NCBI RefSeq assembly: GCF_022213955.1
Contig: NZ_JAKNTW010000013.1
Coordinates: 186,001-250,000 of the forward strand
DNA length: 64,000 bases
Direction: 5' to 3'
Origin: Dolomitihabitans soli
Lineage (GTDB): Bacteria; Actinomycetota; Actinomycetes; Streptosporangiales; Streptosporangiaceae
Shown here: in pieces, positions 18,301 to 26,584 of the stretch
Position numbering within the stretch: the first letter of the stretch is position 1
How the letters are laid out: each line of letters starts with the position of its first letter
Notes under the pieces: generated by a model
Seen by the model: the letters and a program-made list of their open reading frames with translations, nothing else
Databases searched by the model: none
What the model was told of the DNA's origin: nothing
Program-made: the position numbers and the translations under genes

Positions 18301-18787
18301 CCGCGGCGGCGGCGACCACGGGGCGGACCTGACGGGGACCGGCGGGGGTCACGCGCTCGGTGCGGCGGGTCGTGGCCGCGTGGCGGGCCTTACGGCTGGC
18401 CTTGGCCCGGGCGGGCTCGGCGGTGGAGCGCCAGACACGGCCGACGAAGGCGACCTCGGCGGGCTCGGCGTCGGGGGCCATGCGGCACCAGGTACGCGGC
18501 TCCCCCAGGTAGCGGACCTGTGACTCGAGAAGCTCGTTGAGCCTCTTGCTCTCGATGACCGGACGGGTGGAGAGCCACGTCACGATGCCGGGCGGGACCA
18601 GGTAGACCACGTGCCAGGGGGCCGCGAAGGGCACCCCCACGAGCCAGAGCAGGAACGACCACGGCGCGAGGACGCCCACGAAGACACCGATCCAGACAAT
18701 CGGGAGCGGCATGGGGAGCCGGAGGTCATAAAGCTTGTAAAGCCGCTTCTCAATTCGCCAGATGTTGGTATACGTGGGCAGATCCAC
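15332..18787 (-). CDS. Fusion: TcpE-like membrane domain, long disordered linker, MinD/ParA-like P-loop domain
   Basis: 1151 residues from GTG 18787, chosen because AGGAGGA sits just upstream; a longer frame to 18862 lacks this. Residues 1-90 look like TcpE: short basic N-terminus, two membrane helices near 28-52 and 58-75, then ESKRLNELLESQVRYL. About 750 residues of Pro/Ala/Glu-rich linker follow, with FEPVA pentapeptide repeats and a duplicated LRE.VDPRR block. The last 259 residues are a MinD-like fold, but the P-loop reads GCTGGAGQTTT, with Gln where the catalytic Lys should be and no deviant-loop Lys; VVVDP is the Walker B strand. It may bind nucleotide weakly or act as a scaffold. A single-gene link of TcpE and MinD is unusual. 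Confidence 0.85.
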   Translation of the reverse strand: MDLPTYTNIWRIEKRLYKLYDLRLPMPLPIVWIGVFVGVLAPWSFLLWLVGVPFAAPWHVVYLVPPGIVTWLSTRPVIESKRLNELLESQVRYLGEPRTWCRMAPDAEPAEVAFVGRVWRSTAEPARAKASRKARHAATTRRTERVTPAGPRQVRPVVAAAAAAVTASPAAAQSTLPTQQRMAWGTARAPRRGTAPALNPVSAADPAVPRSRQGLVARPVAASAASSPATAAAHSPVSAASASPATNSPAIAGPLASTASSTGLPSRSFPLSVDPPPSEPAVPEPVAFEPVAFEPVAFEPVGHVPAGEKPVAFEAVGYVPVAGEPGAREPVASEQAVRGQVHEPVRSEAPEGTAAADTTPAARALHADPVRARSEGRAADPSASDRHEMHAQEGPGVAAPAPAASAAASAVPAAPIGAEALRRLRRLAASVETGDAVPEGHADDAQEHHRRGRPPQPVSRVPDAQRVWPPDSAEGADHAPEPSRQAAATRSPNQEDPETRATGAPGHPVAPAAQTSPQPEVRRPEASPVEGVPGDAGVQVPDAFGRSVAPAVKTSPEPEASPVEGAPEDAGAAQVPDVPGRSVVPGAQVPVVRRSETSPEDAGAGQVPDAAGRPVAPAAQPGGRGPGGGRPVGSPNPDRARPARLPDVLGRPVAPAAQAGQVPGAGRPGATPVPGAAGPPREQDIPTRPVAPAARTERGARVTGARRAEAPALPAMTGSEGASESSVRSGPWGETAGPARPRRAAAEADGPGEAGSRRPAADAAGLRESVDPRRPAAEAAEAAGLREAVDPRRAAAESAEPPAGAGREVAEEPGTRVSIRAVPRGAAGPVVPVADPPARGGKVRRVESVVGRDTSGGWRRLAQVVIGSGGSRTDGSEIDEARARAVFGGSRRVVVLGCTGGAGQTTTALMLGHTFAEYRDDRVLAVDGNTGDNTLTSRIQADSPETLSSLLAGIDHVSGYLSMRSYTTRSASGLEVIGSDTDAGAEQRLADRTLFSDRRLGQTMDLLDRHYKLVVVDPAAALAARVLPYADQLVLVVPASEDGPDAVAMTYEWLDGHGCAELRRRAIMVVNGVSRRSMSDVEQAEAVARGRCRAIVRVPWEDDLAPGSPGPIEPAQLRAAGRRAYLALAGVVVAGFTTPHTARRDEEEVAQ

Positions 18788-18888
18788 GCAGTCCTCCTCT
18801 CTGCCCCTCGGGCCTGTGGTCACCGGCCGAGCCCCGTACGCTCGCGGCACCCGTACCTTCAATCACCGCGCGGACCGGGTCCCAACCC

Positions 18889-19173
18889 TCATTGGATGCC
18901 CAGAGCCCCCGCGATCGCCTTCGCCGTCACCTCGATGATGTTGGGCACGTAGAAGATCACTCCGATGGCGATCGCGAGAACGATGAACTGAACGAACCTC
19001 GTGATCTCGCGCGTGAAGAGGAAGAAAAGCGCGACGACCGACACGATCACCAGGAACAACGGGGCGAAGAAGCCCCGAAGAGCCTCGGCGAGGCCTGCGG
19101 TGTCCGGACCTTCGGGAGGGGCTGAGGGCGTGGCGAGTTCTAACGCGCTCAGCACCATGGTGGTCAGGGTCAA
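18889..19173 (-). CDS. Small two-helix membrane protein, VirB2/TrbC pilin-like
   Basis: 94 residues with two hydrophobic helices (about 33-52 and 58-80) joined by a short basic turn (TREITR), and a Pro-rich N-terminal stretch. This is the size and topology of VirB2/TrbC/TcpD-type subunits. TTG 19173 is preferred because GGAGG lies 7 bases upstream; ATG 19158 in frame is the alternative. It lies between the TcpC-like and TcpE-like genes, where pCW3-type conjugation operons carry a small membrane protein. Pilin function is not proven: no leader peptidase site is clear. Confidence 0.75.
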   Translation of the reverse strand: MTLTTMVLSALELATPSAPPEGPDTAGLAEALRGFFAPLFLVIVSVVALFFLFTREITRFVQFIVLAIAIGVIFYVPNIIEVTAKAIAGALGIQ

Positions 19174-19230
19174 TTTCCATCCTCCCGGGGGAATCGATCG
19201 GCCGCCGACGGGCCTGGATCCGTCATCGGC

Positions 19231-20244
19231 TCACCCCGCGGACCGGCTGGCGCCGCGGATGTCCTTGACGAACCACTTGTCACCCTGCTTTTCCACGGTG
19301 AGACGGTATTCCTGTTCGAGCTTGCCGCCCACCGCGCTGGGGTCCGGTGAGGGCTCGGGAGACGCGGTGCTCCCGGTCGGCACCTCCCACAGGACCACTG
19401 CGGTGACCTCTCGCGTGGTGCCACCAGGTGGCACCACGACGTCCTTGAGCTGGGCGAAGTTGAAGGCCCCGCCGAAGCTGTCGAGTGTCTCGCCGACCGC
19501 CACGTAACGCTGCAGCTGGACGGTGTCGCCCTCCGCGTACGCCTTGAAGAACCCGTCGAGCTGGATGCGCAGCTCGTCCTCCGTGGCGTCGTCGCGGTCG
19601 GGCTCCGCCGGCTGCGGCAGGCCCGCCTTTCCCGGCGCGGGGAGGATGCCCGGCCTGCCGGAGACGACGAAGTCGCCGTCGGAGAAGTGGATCGGCACCG
19701 ACAGCAGCATGCGCCGGTTGCCCGCCTGGAAGACGAGCGACACCACGGCGTTACGCGCGTCGATCACCTCCACACCGTACGGCTGGATGGCGCCGGCGGA
19801 CATCTGGCCGAAGCCGTCCCACCCGAACTGCGCCTCCGCGCCGTCGGGAAGAAATGGCGCCAGCCTCCCGGCCCTTTCCTCGGGACGGCTTCCGTTGAAA
19901 TTCAGATAAGCGGCGGCGAATTGGTTCGCGAATGAGGATGCGCGGTCGGCGGGAAATCCGGAATCCGTGGGCGAGGCCCCCGGGCCGCCCGTCGTGTTGG
20001 CTTGGGTGAAACGCTCGAATGGCGCGCGGACTCCATTGACCACGATGACGATGATCAGCGCCCAGAGCACGGCCCGGCCGGTCCACACCAGCCATCGCCC
20101 GCCACCGCCGGACCAGCGGCCACGACGGGGCGCGGCACGCCCTCGCCCCGAAACGCCTTCGGCGCCGCCGGACTCGGGGTATGCCGACAGCTCAGGGTCG
20201 CCAGGGATCCGAGGATCCTGCTGGACGATCGACCTTCGAGCCAT
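19231..20244 (-). CDS. TcpC-like conjugation/secretion protein, first gene of the T4SS-like locus
   Basis: 337 residues. A basic cytoplasmic N-terminus (about 1-50) is followed by one membrane helix (about 53-72) and an extracytoplasmic part with two tandem NTF2-like regions (about 95-200 and 230-335), the second ending in EYRLTVEKQGDKWFVKDIRG. TcpC of Gram-positive conjugation systems has just this layout and is a VirB8 counterpart. ATG 20244 has GGAGG five bases upstream; GTG 20247 is too close to it. This is the most upstream gene of the minus-strand run, so the operon promoter should lie in 20248-20480. Confidence 0.85.
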   Translation of the reverse strand: MARRSIVQQDPRIPGDPELSAYPESGGAEGVSGRGRAAPRRGRWSGGGGRWLVWTGRAVLWALIIVIVVNGVRAPFERFTQANTTGGPGASPTDSGFPADRASSFANQFAAAYLNFNGSRPEERAGRLAPFLPDGAEAQFGWDGFGQMSAGAIQPYGVEVIDARNAVVSLVFQAGNRRMLLSVPIHFSDGDFVVSGRPGILPAPGKAGLPQPAEPDRDDATEDELRIQLDGFFKAYAEGDTVQLQRYVAVGETLDSFGGAFNFAQLKDVVVPPGGTTREVTAVVLWEVPTGSTASPEPSPDPSAVGGKLEQEYRLTVEKQGDKWFVKDIRGASRSAG

Positions 20245-20323
20245 CACGCCTCCGCTCGCGCCGATCCCCCCGGCATGGCGCGGTGTCGTCTTACTCTCGA
20301 TCCCGTTATCGGTGGTGAAGCAT

Positions 20324-20388
20324 TCACCCTAGCGGCCCCGCCAATTCTTCCAGGAAAGCCACGCCCATGCTGCAGTCATCACCCTAAC
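20324..20388. promoter_or_regulatory. Direct repeats TCACCCTAGC / TCACCCTAAC
   Basis: Two 10-bp copies differing at one base, start to start 55 bp apart (20324-20333 and 20379-20388), 80-145 bp upstream of the first T4SS-locus gene. On the minus strand they read GYTAGGGTGA. They are candidate binding sites for a regulator of the operon. Confidence 0.3.
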
Positions 20389-20688
20389 CGAGCAAACCGG
20401 GTCTTCCTCGTCTGCAGCGCCGTAGACCTGCTCATCAGACCGAAAAAGCAGGTTACGCCCAGGCCAGAGGGGCCTTCGATTACCTAACGGTCAGGACTTC
20501 CTGTCCCCACCGCTGTCGCACTGTCGCGACCTGCACTGATGCACCTAAGCGATCACAAAGAGTCACCACGCCCGCCCTCCAGCCCACCCCGCCGAGCGTA
20601 CGGCCCGCCGGGAGGGGCATCCATGATCGCCCACTGGCACAGAGTACCCGCCGCGGACCGCTCCACACACACCTTTGATTACTCTGAG

Positions 20689-20717
20689 TTTAACATCCGT
20701 GACACTGAGCATATGAT
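20689..20717 (+). promoter_or_regulatory. Probable promoter TTTAAC-N17-TATGAT
   Basis: A -35-like TTTAAC (20689-20694) and a near-consensus -10 TATGAT (20712-20717) are separated by 17 bp in the most AT-rich part of the intergenic region. This predicts a leader of about 90 nt before ATG 20815. Confidence 0.45.
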
Positions 20718-20814
20718 CGCATGGTGGAAGCGTGGTGCGCCCGCCCTCCGGGGTGGCGATCACGTCTTCCGCGGCAGCCCTGCACGACACCGTCAGTTTC
20801 GGGAAGGTTCATCC

Positions 20815-21123
20815 ATGCGCCGGATCGCCCTCACCACCGTCGTCCTCGCGTGCGCGGCTCTGCTCGCCGCTCCGGCCCAGGCCGCCGCGCCTCCCACCTA
20901 CACCTGCGACCTCCTGGGCGGCGACCCGGCCACGACGCGCATCAGCGGCAACTGCACGGCGTCCCCCGGAGCCGTGACCAACGGCGGGTTCAGGGGAGAG
21001 TCGATCCTCGCCTCCCGCGTGCAACCCCTGCGCATCAGGTGCACACAGGGCGGGCACGCCAGCGTGCCCACGGCGGTCGTCGGATACGACTGCACGCTGC
21101 TCCCCCTGGCCACCGGTCGCTGA
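20815..21123 (+). CDS. Small secreted protein of unknown function
   Basis: 102 residues. A clear signal peptide (basic MRRIAL, hydrophobic core, AQAAAPP cleavage region near residue 24) leaves a mature protein of about 78 residues with four cysteines, which could form two disulfides outside the cell. AAGG at 20804-20807 precedes ATG 20815, and the signal peptide fixes this start although the frame is open further upstream. I do not recognise the family. It is divergent from the T4SS-like operon, so co-regulation or a surface role is possible but unproven. Confidence 0.72.
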   Translation: MRRIALTTVVLACAALLAAPAQAAAPPTYTCDLLGGDPATTRISGNCTASPGAVTNGGFRGESILASRVQPLRIRCTQGGHASVPTAVVGYDCTLLPLATGR

Positions 21124-21385
21124 ACAAGCGCCGCGCTGCCGGCGCACCCTATCGATCATCGAGGAGTACATCGAGAACCAGAAACGCTTCTCGGCTCCGC
21201 GGCCATCCAGGGCCGCATGCCGGCCTCGCCTCCCAGACGGGATCCGGCGTCCACGATCACGACCGTGGCCGGGAGCCGCGCGGGCAGCGACGGCAGGGGC
21301 AGCTCACGGCAGAACACGGTCGGCACCGGGCGGCCGGGATCATCGGTTCCGGCACCCGTGCCGCCTCAGGCGCGGGCACACGGTC

Positions 21386-22474
<1,089 letters not shown>

Positions 22475-22552
22475 GTCCGCTGAGTTTACGGGGCATGGCC
22501 GACTGCTGCGGACAGGCGTGTCGGTGAGCCTCATGGCGCACAGGCTGGGATC

Positions 22553-23875
22553 ATGCCTAGCGTGGACGTCACGGTGCTTGCCCTCCAACTCGCCGTAGGA
22601 CTCGCCGCCGGTTTCGCGATCGGCTTCGCCTTCGCCCGGGCCAAGGCGGCTACGGCCGCCGCGGACGCCTCCTCCCGGGTCGCCACCGCCGAGGCCCGCG
22701 CCCACGCGGCGGAGGAGAAGGTCGTCTACATGGAGGGGCAGCTCACCGAGCGGTTCCAGGCCCTGTCGACCCGCGCGCTCGACGTCAACAATCTGCGCTT
22801 CCTCGAACTGGCCGAGACCCGCTTCGCGACCACGCGGGCGGAGGCGGCCGGGGAGATGGAACAGCGCAAGCAGGCGGTCGAGCTGATGATCGGCCCGCTC
22901 AAGGAGACCCTCGCCAGGGTCGAGTCGCAACTGCGGGACAGCGAGCTGGGGCAGCGCACCGCCCAGGCCGAGCTGACCAAACAGATCGAGTTCGTACGGC
23001 AGAGCTCCGATCAGCTGCGCACGCAGACGGGCGCGCTGGTCAGGGCGCTGCAACGGCCGGAGGCCAGGGGACGCTGGGGCGAGTTGCAGCTCCGCAGGGT
23101 GGCGGAGATCGCCGGCATGTCGCGCTTCTGCGACTTCGACGAGCAGGCGAGCGCGACGACGGCCGACGGGGTGATCCGCCCCGACATGGTGATCAGGCTG
23201 AGCGGCGGCAAGAACATCATCGTCGACTCCAAGGTGTCGCTGGCCGCCTACCTGGAGGCCGCGGAGGCCACCGACCCCGGCGTGCAGACCGCGCGGCTCG
23301 ACGCGCACGCCAGGCACGTGCGCGACCACGTCGACCGGCTCTCGGCGAAGAACTACTGGCAGTCTTTCAGCCCCACCCCCGAGTTCGTGGTGCTGTTCAT
23401 CCCGGGCGAGGCGTTCCTCGCCCCGGCGCTGGAGCGCGATCCCGCCCTGCTCGAACACGCGATGAACAAGCGCGTGCACATCGCGACCCCGACCACGCTG
23501 ATCACGATCCTGCGCACCGCGCACTACGCCTGGCAGCAGGCGGCGCTCACCGAGAACGCGCGGGCGGTGTTCGAACTGGGCAAGGAGCTTTACGAGCGGC
23601 TGGGTTCGATGGGCCGCAACGTCGACACACTGGGCCGGACGCTGAGCCGCGCCGTCGAGGCTTACAACAAGACGGTCGGGTCGCTGGAGAGCCGTGTCAT
23701 GGTCACCGCCAGAAAGCTGAACGACCTGGGCGTAGTGGACGGGGAGCTGGAGCAGCCGCAGATGATCGAGGACCTTCCGCGCACCCTGGCGACCCCTGAG
23801 CTGGTGGAAGGAGACGGCGGAACCTCGCCTCCCCTCCCGCGTCTGAACGGTAAGTTGGCCAATGACCTGTCCTGA
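22553..23875 (+). CDS. rmuC: RmuC-family DNA recombination protein
   Basis: 440 residues. An N-terminal membrane helix (about 6-28) precedes a long Ala/Glu/Arg coiled coil (about 30-165). The conserved RmuC domain follows (about 170-370), recognisable by RGRWGELQLRRVAEIAGM, IRPDMVIRLSGGKNIIVDSKVSL and FIPGEAFLAPALE. RmuC limits recombination at inverted repeats in E. coli, and the domain belongs to the PD-(D/E)xK nuclease group (VDSK contributes the catalytic Asp/Lys). The stop overlaps the start of the DUF6542 gene (TGATG). Confidence 0.93.
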   Translation: MPSVDVTVLALQLAVGLAAGFAIGFAFARAKAATAAADASSRVATAEARAHAAEEKVVYMEGQLTERFQALSTRALDVNNLRFLELAETRFATTRAEAAGEMEQRKQAVELMIGPLKETLARVESQLRDSELGQRTAQAELTKQIEFVRQSSDQLRTQTGALVRALQRPEARGRWGELQLRRVAEIAGMSRFCDFDEQASATTADGVIRPDMVIRLSGGKNIIVDSKVSLAAYLEAAEATDPGVQTARLDAHARHVRDHVDRLSAKNYWQSFSPTPEFVVLFIPGEAFLAPALERDPALLEHAMNKRVHIATPTTLITILRTAHYAWQQAALTENARAVFELGKELYERLGSMGRNVDTLGRTLSRAVEAYNKTVGSLESRVMVTARKLNDLGVVDGELEQPQMIEDLPRTLATPELVEGDGGTSPPLPRLNGKLANDLS

Positions 23876-24480
23876 TGCCCGGTCTGGTCGCACACTGGAT
23901 GGGCGAACGGTTGGCTTCGAGGGGGGCGGCCATGAAGCTCGTTTTCAAACTCACTGCCCGTGGCGCCATCGCGGTCATCCTGGTCGTCGCGCTGCTGGGC
24001 AACGCGATCGGCGGCCTCACCGGTTCGCCGGTCGCCGCGGGCGCCACGTTCGTGGCGGGCTGCCTGGCCGGGGTTCTCCTGGTCAACCCGCGTGACCTGC
24101 TGTCGCTGGTGGTCACACCGCCGCTGATCTACTTCGTCGCGACGCTGATCGGGGTGACGGTCCGCGCGCTGGGCGCCGACTCGATGGTGCAGACGTTCGG
24201 GCTGGGCATGTTCACCGAGCTCTCGACCGGCGCTCCGTGGCTCTTCGGCGGCTCCGCCCTGGTCCTCGCCGTCGCCCTGCGACGCGGCCTGCCCGCCAAC
24301 GTCCGCGACCTCCGCGACGACCTGCGCTCCGCCCGCCCCGGCGCCGAGGTGCCACGCCCCCGCATCAGCGACGACGAGGCCTTCGCCCCCGAGCCCGAGG
24401 GCTACTTCGAGCCCACGGTGTACGGCACGCCGCGCGACGCCACCGACCGCCAGTCCTCCGGCGACGGACACCCACGATGA
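23875..24480 (+). CDS. DUF6542-type membrane protein
   Basis: 201 residues with four hydrophobic segments between about residues 28 and 140 and a polar, acidic C-terminal tail. Actinobacterial proteins with this layout sit beside ychF/rmuC, which supports the family call. Function is unknown. ATG 23875 overlaps the rmuC stop, giving translational coupling; ATG 23932 (MKLVFKLTARG) is the alternative and would start at the first conserved hydrophobic segment. Confidence 0.75.
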   Translation: MPGLVAHWMGERLASRGAAMKLVFKLTARGAIAVILVVALLGNAIGGLTGSPVAAGATFVAGCLAGVLLVNPRDLLSLVVTPPLIYFVATLIGVTVRALGADSMVQTFGLGMFTELSTGAPWLFGGSALVLAVALRRGLPANVRDLRDDLRSARPGAEVPRPRISDDEAFAPEPEGYFEPTVYGTPRDATDRQSSGDGHPR

Positions 24481-24729
24481 CCGCCTGACCGACGGCCCAC
24501 GGCGGACAGCCCCCGGCGGACGGTTCACGGCGGCAGTGCACGAAGGCCGTGCACGACGGACAACCGTGACGGATCGCTTCAACGAACGGCCGAGGTCCGC
24601 AGCTCCCGACGGACCGCCGCTTGAGAAGACGACGCATGCCGGGCAACCCCCGACGGAACACTTCCGACGAAACGCTTCTGATGGAGCCCCGTGTGTCAGC
24701 ACGCAAGGGGTGCTTGGCAGAGTGTGGCC

Positions 24730-25347
24730 ATGGACCTTCTCGACATTCTGCGTGACAGACGGCTGGTCGCGATCATCAGAGGACGCGACGCCGAGGCGTC
24801 GTTCCAGGCTGGGTTGGCGCTCGTGGAGGAGGGGATCGACGTCCTGGAGGTCTCTCTGACCGGGGCCGACGCGCTGCAGGTGATCGGCAGGCTGGCGAAC
24901 GCCGTGGGTGACCGGGTCGCGCTGGGCGCGGGCACGGTGATGACCGTCACCGACGCGGACGCCGCCGTGGCCGCCGGAGCGACGTTCGCCGTCACACCGG
25001 CGCTCGGGCCGGGCGCCCTGCGCTGCGTGGAGCTGGGCGTGCCCGTGCTGGCGGGCGCGCTGACCCCGACCGAGGTGTGGCACGCGGCGGCGGCCGGGGC
25101 GACCGCCGTGAAAATCTTCCCGGCCTCGCTGGGCGGTCCCGCGCACCTCGCGGCACTGCGCGATCCCTTCCCCGACATCCCCTTGGTGCCCGTCGGCGGC
25201 GTCCGTGCCGACCAGGTCCGGCCGTACCTCGACGCGGGTGCGCTCGCCGTGGGCGTCGGTTCGCCCCTCGTCGGCGACGCGCCGCACGGCGGCGACCTGA
25301 AGGCGCTGCGCGAGCGCGCCCGTTCCTTCATGGAGGTGGTCGCGTGA
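24730..25347 (+). CDS. eda: 2-dehydro-3-deoxy-phosphogluconate (KDPG) aldolase
   Basis: A 205-residue class I aldolase TIM barrel. RDRRLVAIIRG at the N-terminus, the catalytic Glu of the ALVEEGIDVLEVSL strand, GAGTV, and the Schiff-base Lys in TAVKIFPAS match the KDPG/KHG aldolase family. It cleaves KDPG to pyruvate and glyceraldehyde-3-phosphate in the cytoplasm. ATG 24730 starts at the conserved N-terminus. The stop TGA overlaps a GTG (GTGA) that opens the repeat-rich frame leading to the KDG kinase, its partner in the pathway. Confidence 0.93.
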   Translation: MDLLDILRDRRLVAIIRGRDAEASFQAGLALVEEGIDVLEVSLTGADALQVIGRLANAVGDRVALGAGTVMTVTDADAAVAAGATFAVTPALGPGALRCVELGVPVLAGALTPTEVWHAAAAGATAVKIFPASLGGPAHLAALRDPFPDIPLVPVGGVRADQVRPYLDAGALAVGVGSPLVGDAPHGGDLKALRERARSFMEVVA

Positions 25348-25649
25348 CCGCGCACCCCGCCCCGGGCGATCACCCGAACCCCCGGGCCGCCACCACCGCT
25401 CACCCGGCCGCCCCGTTCGTCGCCACTGCTCACCCGGCCGTCCCGGTGGTCACCACTGCTCACACGACCGCCCCACTGACCGCTGGCGCTCACCCGGCCG
25501 CCCCGGTAATCGCCGCTGCTCACACGACCGCCCCGCTGATCGCTGGTGCTCACCCGGCCGCCCCGCTGATCGTCGCTGCTCACGCGACCGCCCCCGCGAA
25601 TATCGGTGGCCGCGTGACCGCCCCTGAGGACGACCGGGTGATCGCGTGA
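25344..25649 (+). repeat. Minisatellite: seven 30-bp units (25398-25607) plus a 32-bp duplication; open as a 101-codon frame
   Basis: Seven consecutive 30-bp units begin GCTCAC (25398, 25428, 25458, 25488, 25518, 25548, 25578), encoding a decapeptide of pattern A-H-[P/T/A]-[A/T]-[A/V]-P-x4. A 32-bp near-perfect duplication follows (25611-25642 and 25643-25674) that copies the kinase start GTGACCGCCCC. The frame from GTG 25344 to TGA 25649 is open and has GTGA overlaps at both ends. Deleting one 32-bp copy would fuse the repeat frame to the kinase, so this is either a small low-complexity protein or a broken-off N-terminal extension. Confidence 0.8.
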
Positions 25650-26584
25650 CCGCCCCTGAGGACGACCGGGTGGTCGAGGTCACCACGATCGGCGAGTCGA
25701 TGGCCTCGCTGCACGGACAGGGTCCGTTGCGGCTGGGCGGCTCGCTCTCGCTGACCGTGGCGGGCGCGGAGTCCAACGTGGCGATCGGGCTCGCCAGGCT
25801 GGGGCACTCGGTGCGCTGGGCCGGTGTGCTCGGCGACGACGAGTTCGGCCTGCTCGTGGCACGCACGCTGCGGGCGGAGAGCGTGGACGTCGGCACCGTC
25901 CGCGTGGACGCCACCCGGCCGACCGGCCTGCTCGTCCAGGAGAGCCGGATCGCCGACATCACCCGCGTGCACTACTACCGCGCGCACTCCGCCGGCTCCA
26001 CCCTCTCTCCCGCCGACGCCGACGCCGCCCTCGCCGATCCGCCCCGGGTGCTGCACCTCACCGGGATCACCCCCGCGCTCGGCCCGGGCCCGCTCGCCAC
26101 CGTCGAGCACGCCGTACGGCTGGCCAAGGCGTCGGGCGCCATGGTGAGCCTCGATGTCAACCACCGGTCCCGGCTGTGGGACGTCGAGACCGCCGCGGCG
26201 GCGCTCGGCCGGCTGCTGCCGTACGTCGACCTGTTGATCGCCTCGGAGGACGAGTTGCCCGTCGTGGGGGGCCGGGCGGGAGTCTCGGAGATTCCGGAGG
26301 TCGTCGTCAAGCACGGTCCCGGTGGTGCCGAGGCGTGGACCGACGGTGAGCCGGTCAAGGTGCCCGCTCGGCGGGTGCCGGTGGCGAGCACGGTGGGGGC
26401 GGGAGACGCCTTCGTCGCCGGTTATCTGTCCGGGGTGCTCGACGGGCTGCCCCTCCCCGGACGCCTCGACCGGGCCGTCACCCTCGGCGCGTTCGCGGTG
26501 GCCTCACACGGCGACTGGCACGGGCTGCCGACCCGCGCGGAGCTCGGCCTCCTCAGCCTGGCGGAAGGCGAGACGGTCCGCTGA
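25646..26584 (+). CDS. kdgK: 2-keto-3-deoxygluconate kinase (PfkB/ribokinase family)
   Basis: A 312-residue PfkB kinase. TTIGESMASL at the start, substrate residues in AGAESNVAIGLARLG, and the C-terminal signature STVGAGDAFVAGYLSG, with the catalytic Asp of GAGD and the anion hole, are all present. The HYYRAHSAGS segment is typical of KDG kinases. Next to KDPG aldolase it completes KDG to KDPG to pyruvate plus G3P. GTG 25646 lies in the second copy of a 32-bp duplication and overlaps the stop of the repeat frame. Its stop abuts the convergent membrane-protein stop (TGATCA). Confidence 0.9.
   Translation: MTAPEDDRVVEVTTIGESMASLHGQGPLRLGGSLSLTVAGAESNVAIGLARLGHSVRWAGVLGDDEFGLLVARTLRAESVDVGTVRVDATRPTGLLVQESRIADITRVHYYRAHSAGSTLSPADADAALADPPRVLHLTGITPALGPGPLATVEHAVRLAKASGAMVSLDVNHRSRLWDVETAAAALGRLLPYVDLLIASEDELPVVGGRAGVSEIPEVVVKHGPGGAEAWTDGEPVKVPARRVPVASTVGAGDAFVAGYLSGVLDGLPLPGRLDRAVTLGAFAVASHGDWHGLPTRAELGLLSLAEGETVR

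Larger units (their letters stand above)
20245..20814. other. Intergenic region between the T4SS-like operon and a small secreted protein gene
   Basis: 570 bases with no convincing gene on either strand. It should hold the operon promoter (minus strand) and carries a plus-strand promoter candidate at 20689-20717. Two direct copies of TCACCCTARC lie at 20324-20333 and 20379-20388. AT content rises around 20670-20720. No hairpin terminator or RNA gene was seen. Confidence 0.6.

Noticed and set aside
4988-20244. Integrative conjugative element
   Set aside because: No integrase, excisionase, relaxase, replication gene or flanking direct repeats were found, and both sides are ordinary chromosomal genes.
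21124-21385. Short minus-strand gene between the small secreted protein and ychF
   Set aside because: One frame reads plausibly for about 60 residues but has no ribosome-binding site, no ATG and no recognisable family.
23662-25287. Long minus-strand frame opposite DUF6542 and KDPG aldolase
   Set aside because: It is antisense to two well-supported genes and lacks any conserved motif.
25398-25607. CRISPR array (regular 30-bp units)
   Set aside because: The units are directly adjacent with no spacers, keep an open reading frame and vary gradually, which fits a tandem minisatellite; no cas genes are nearby.
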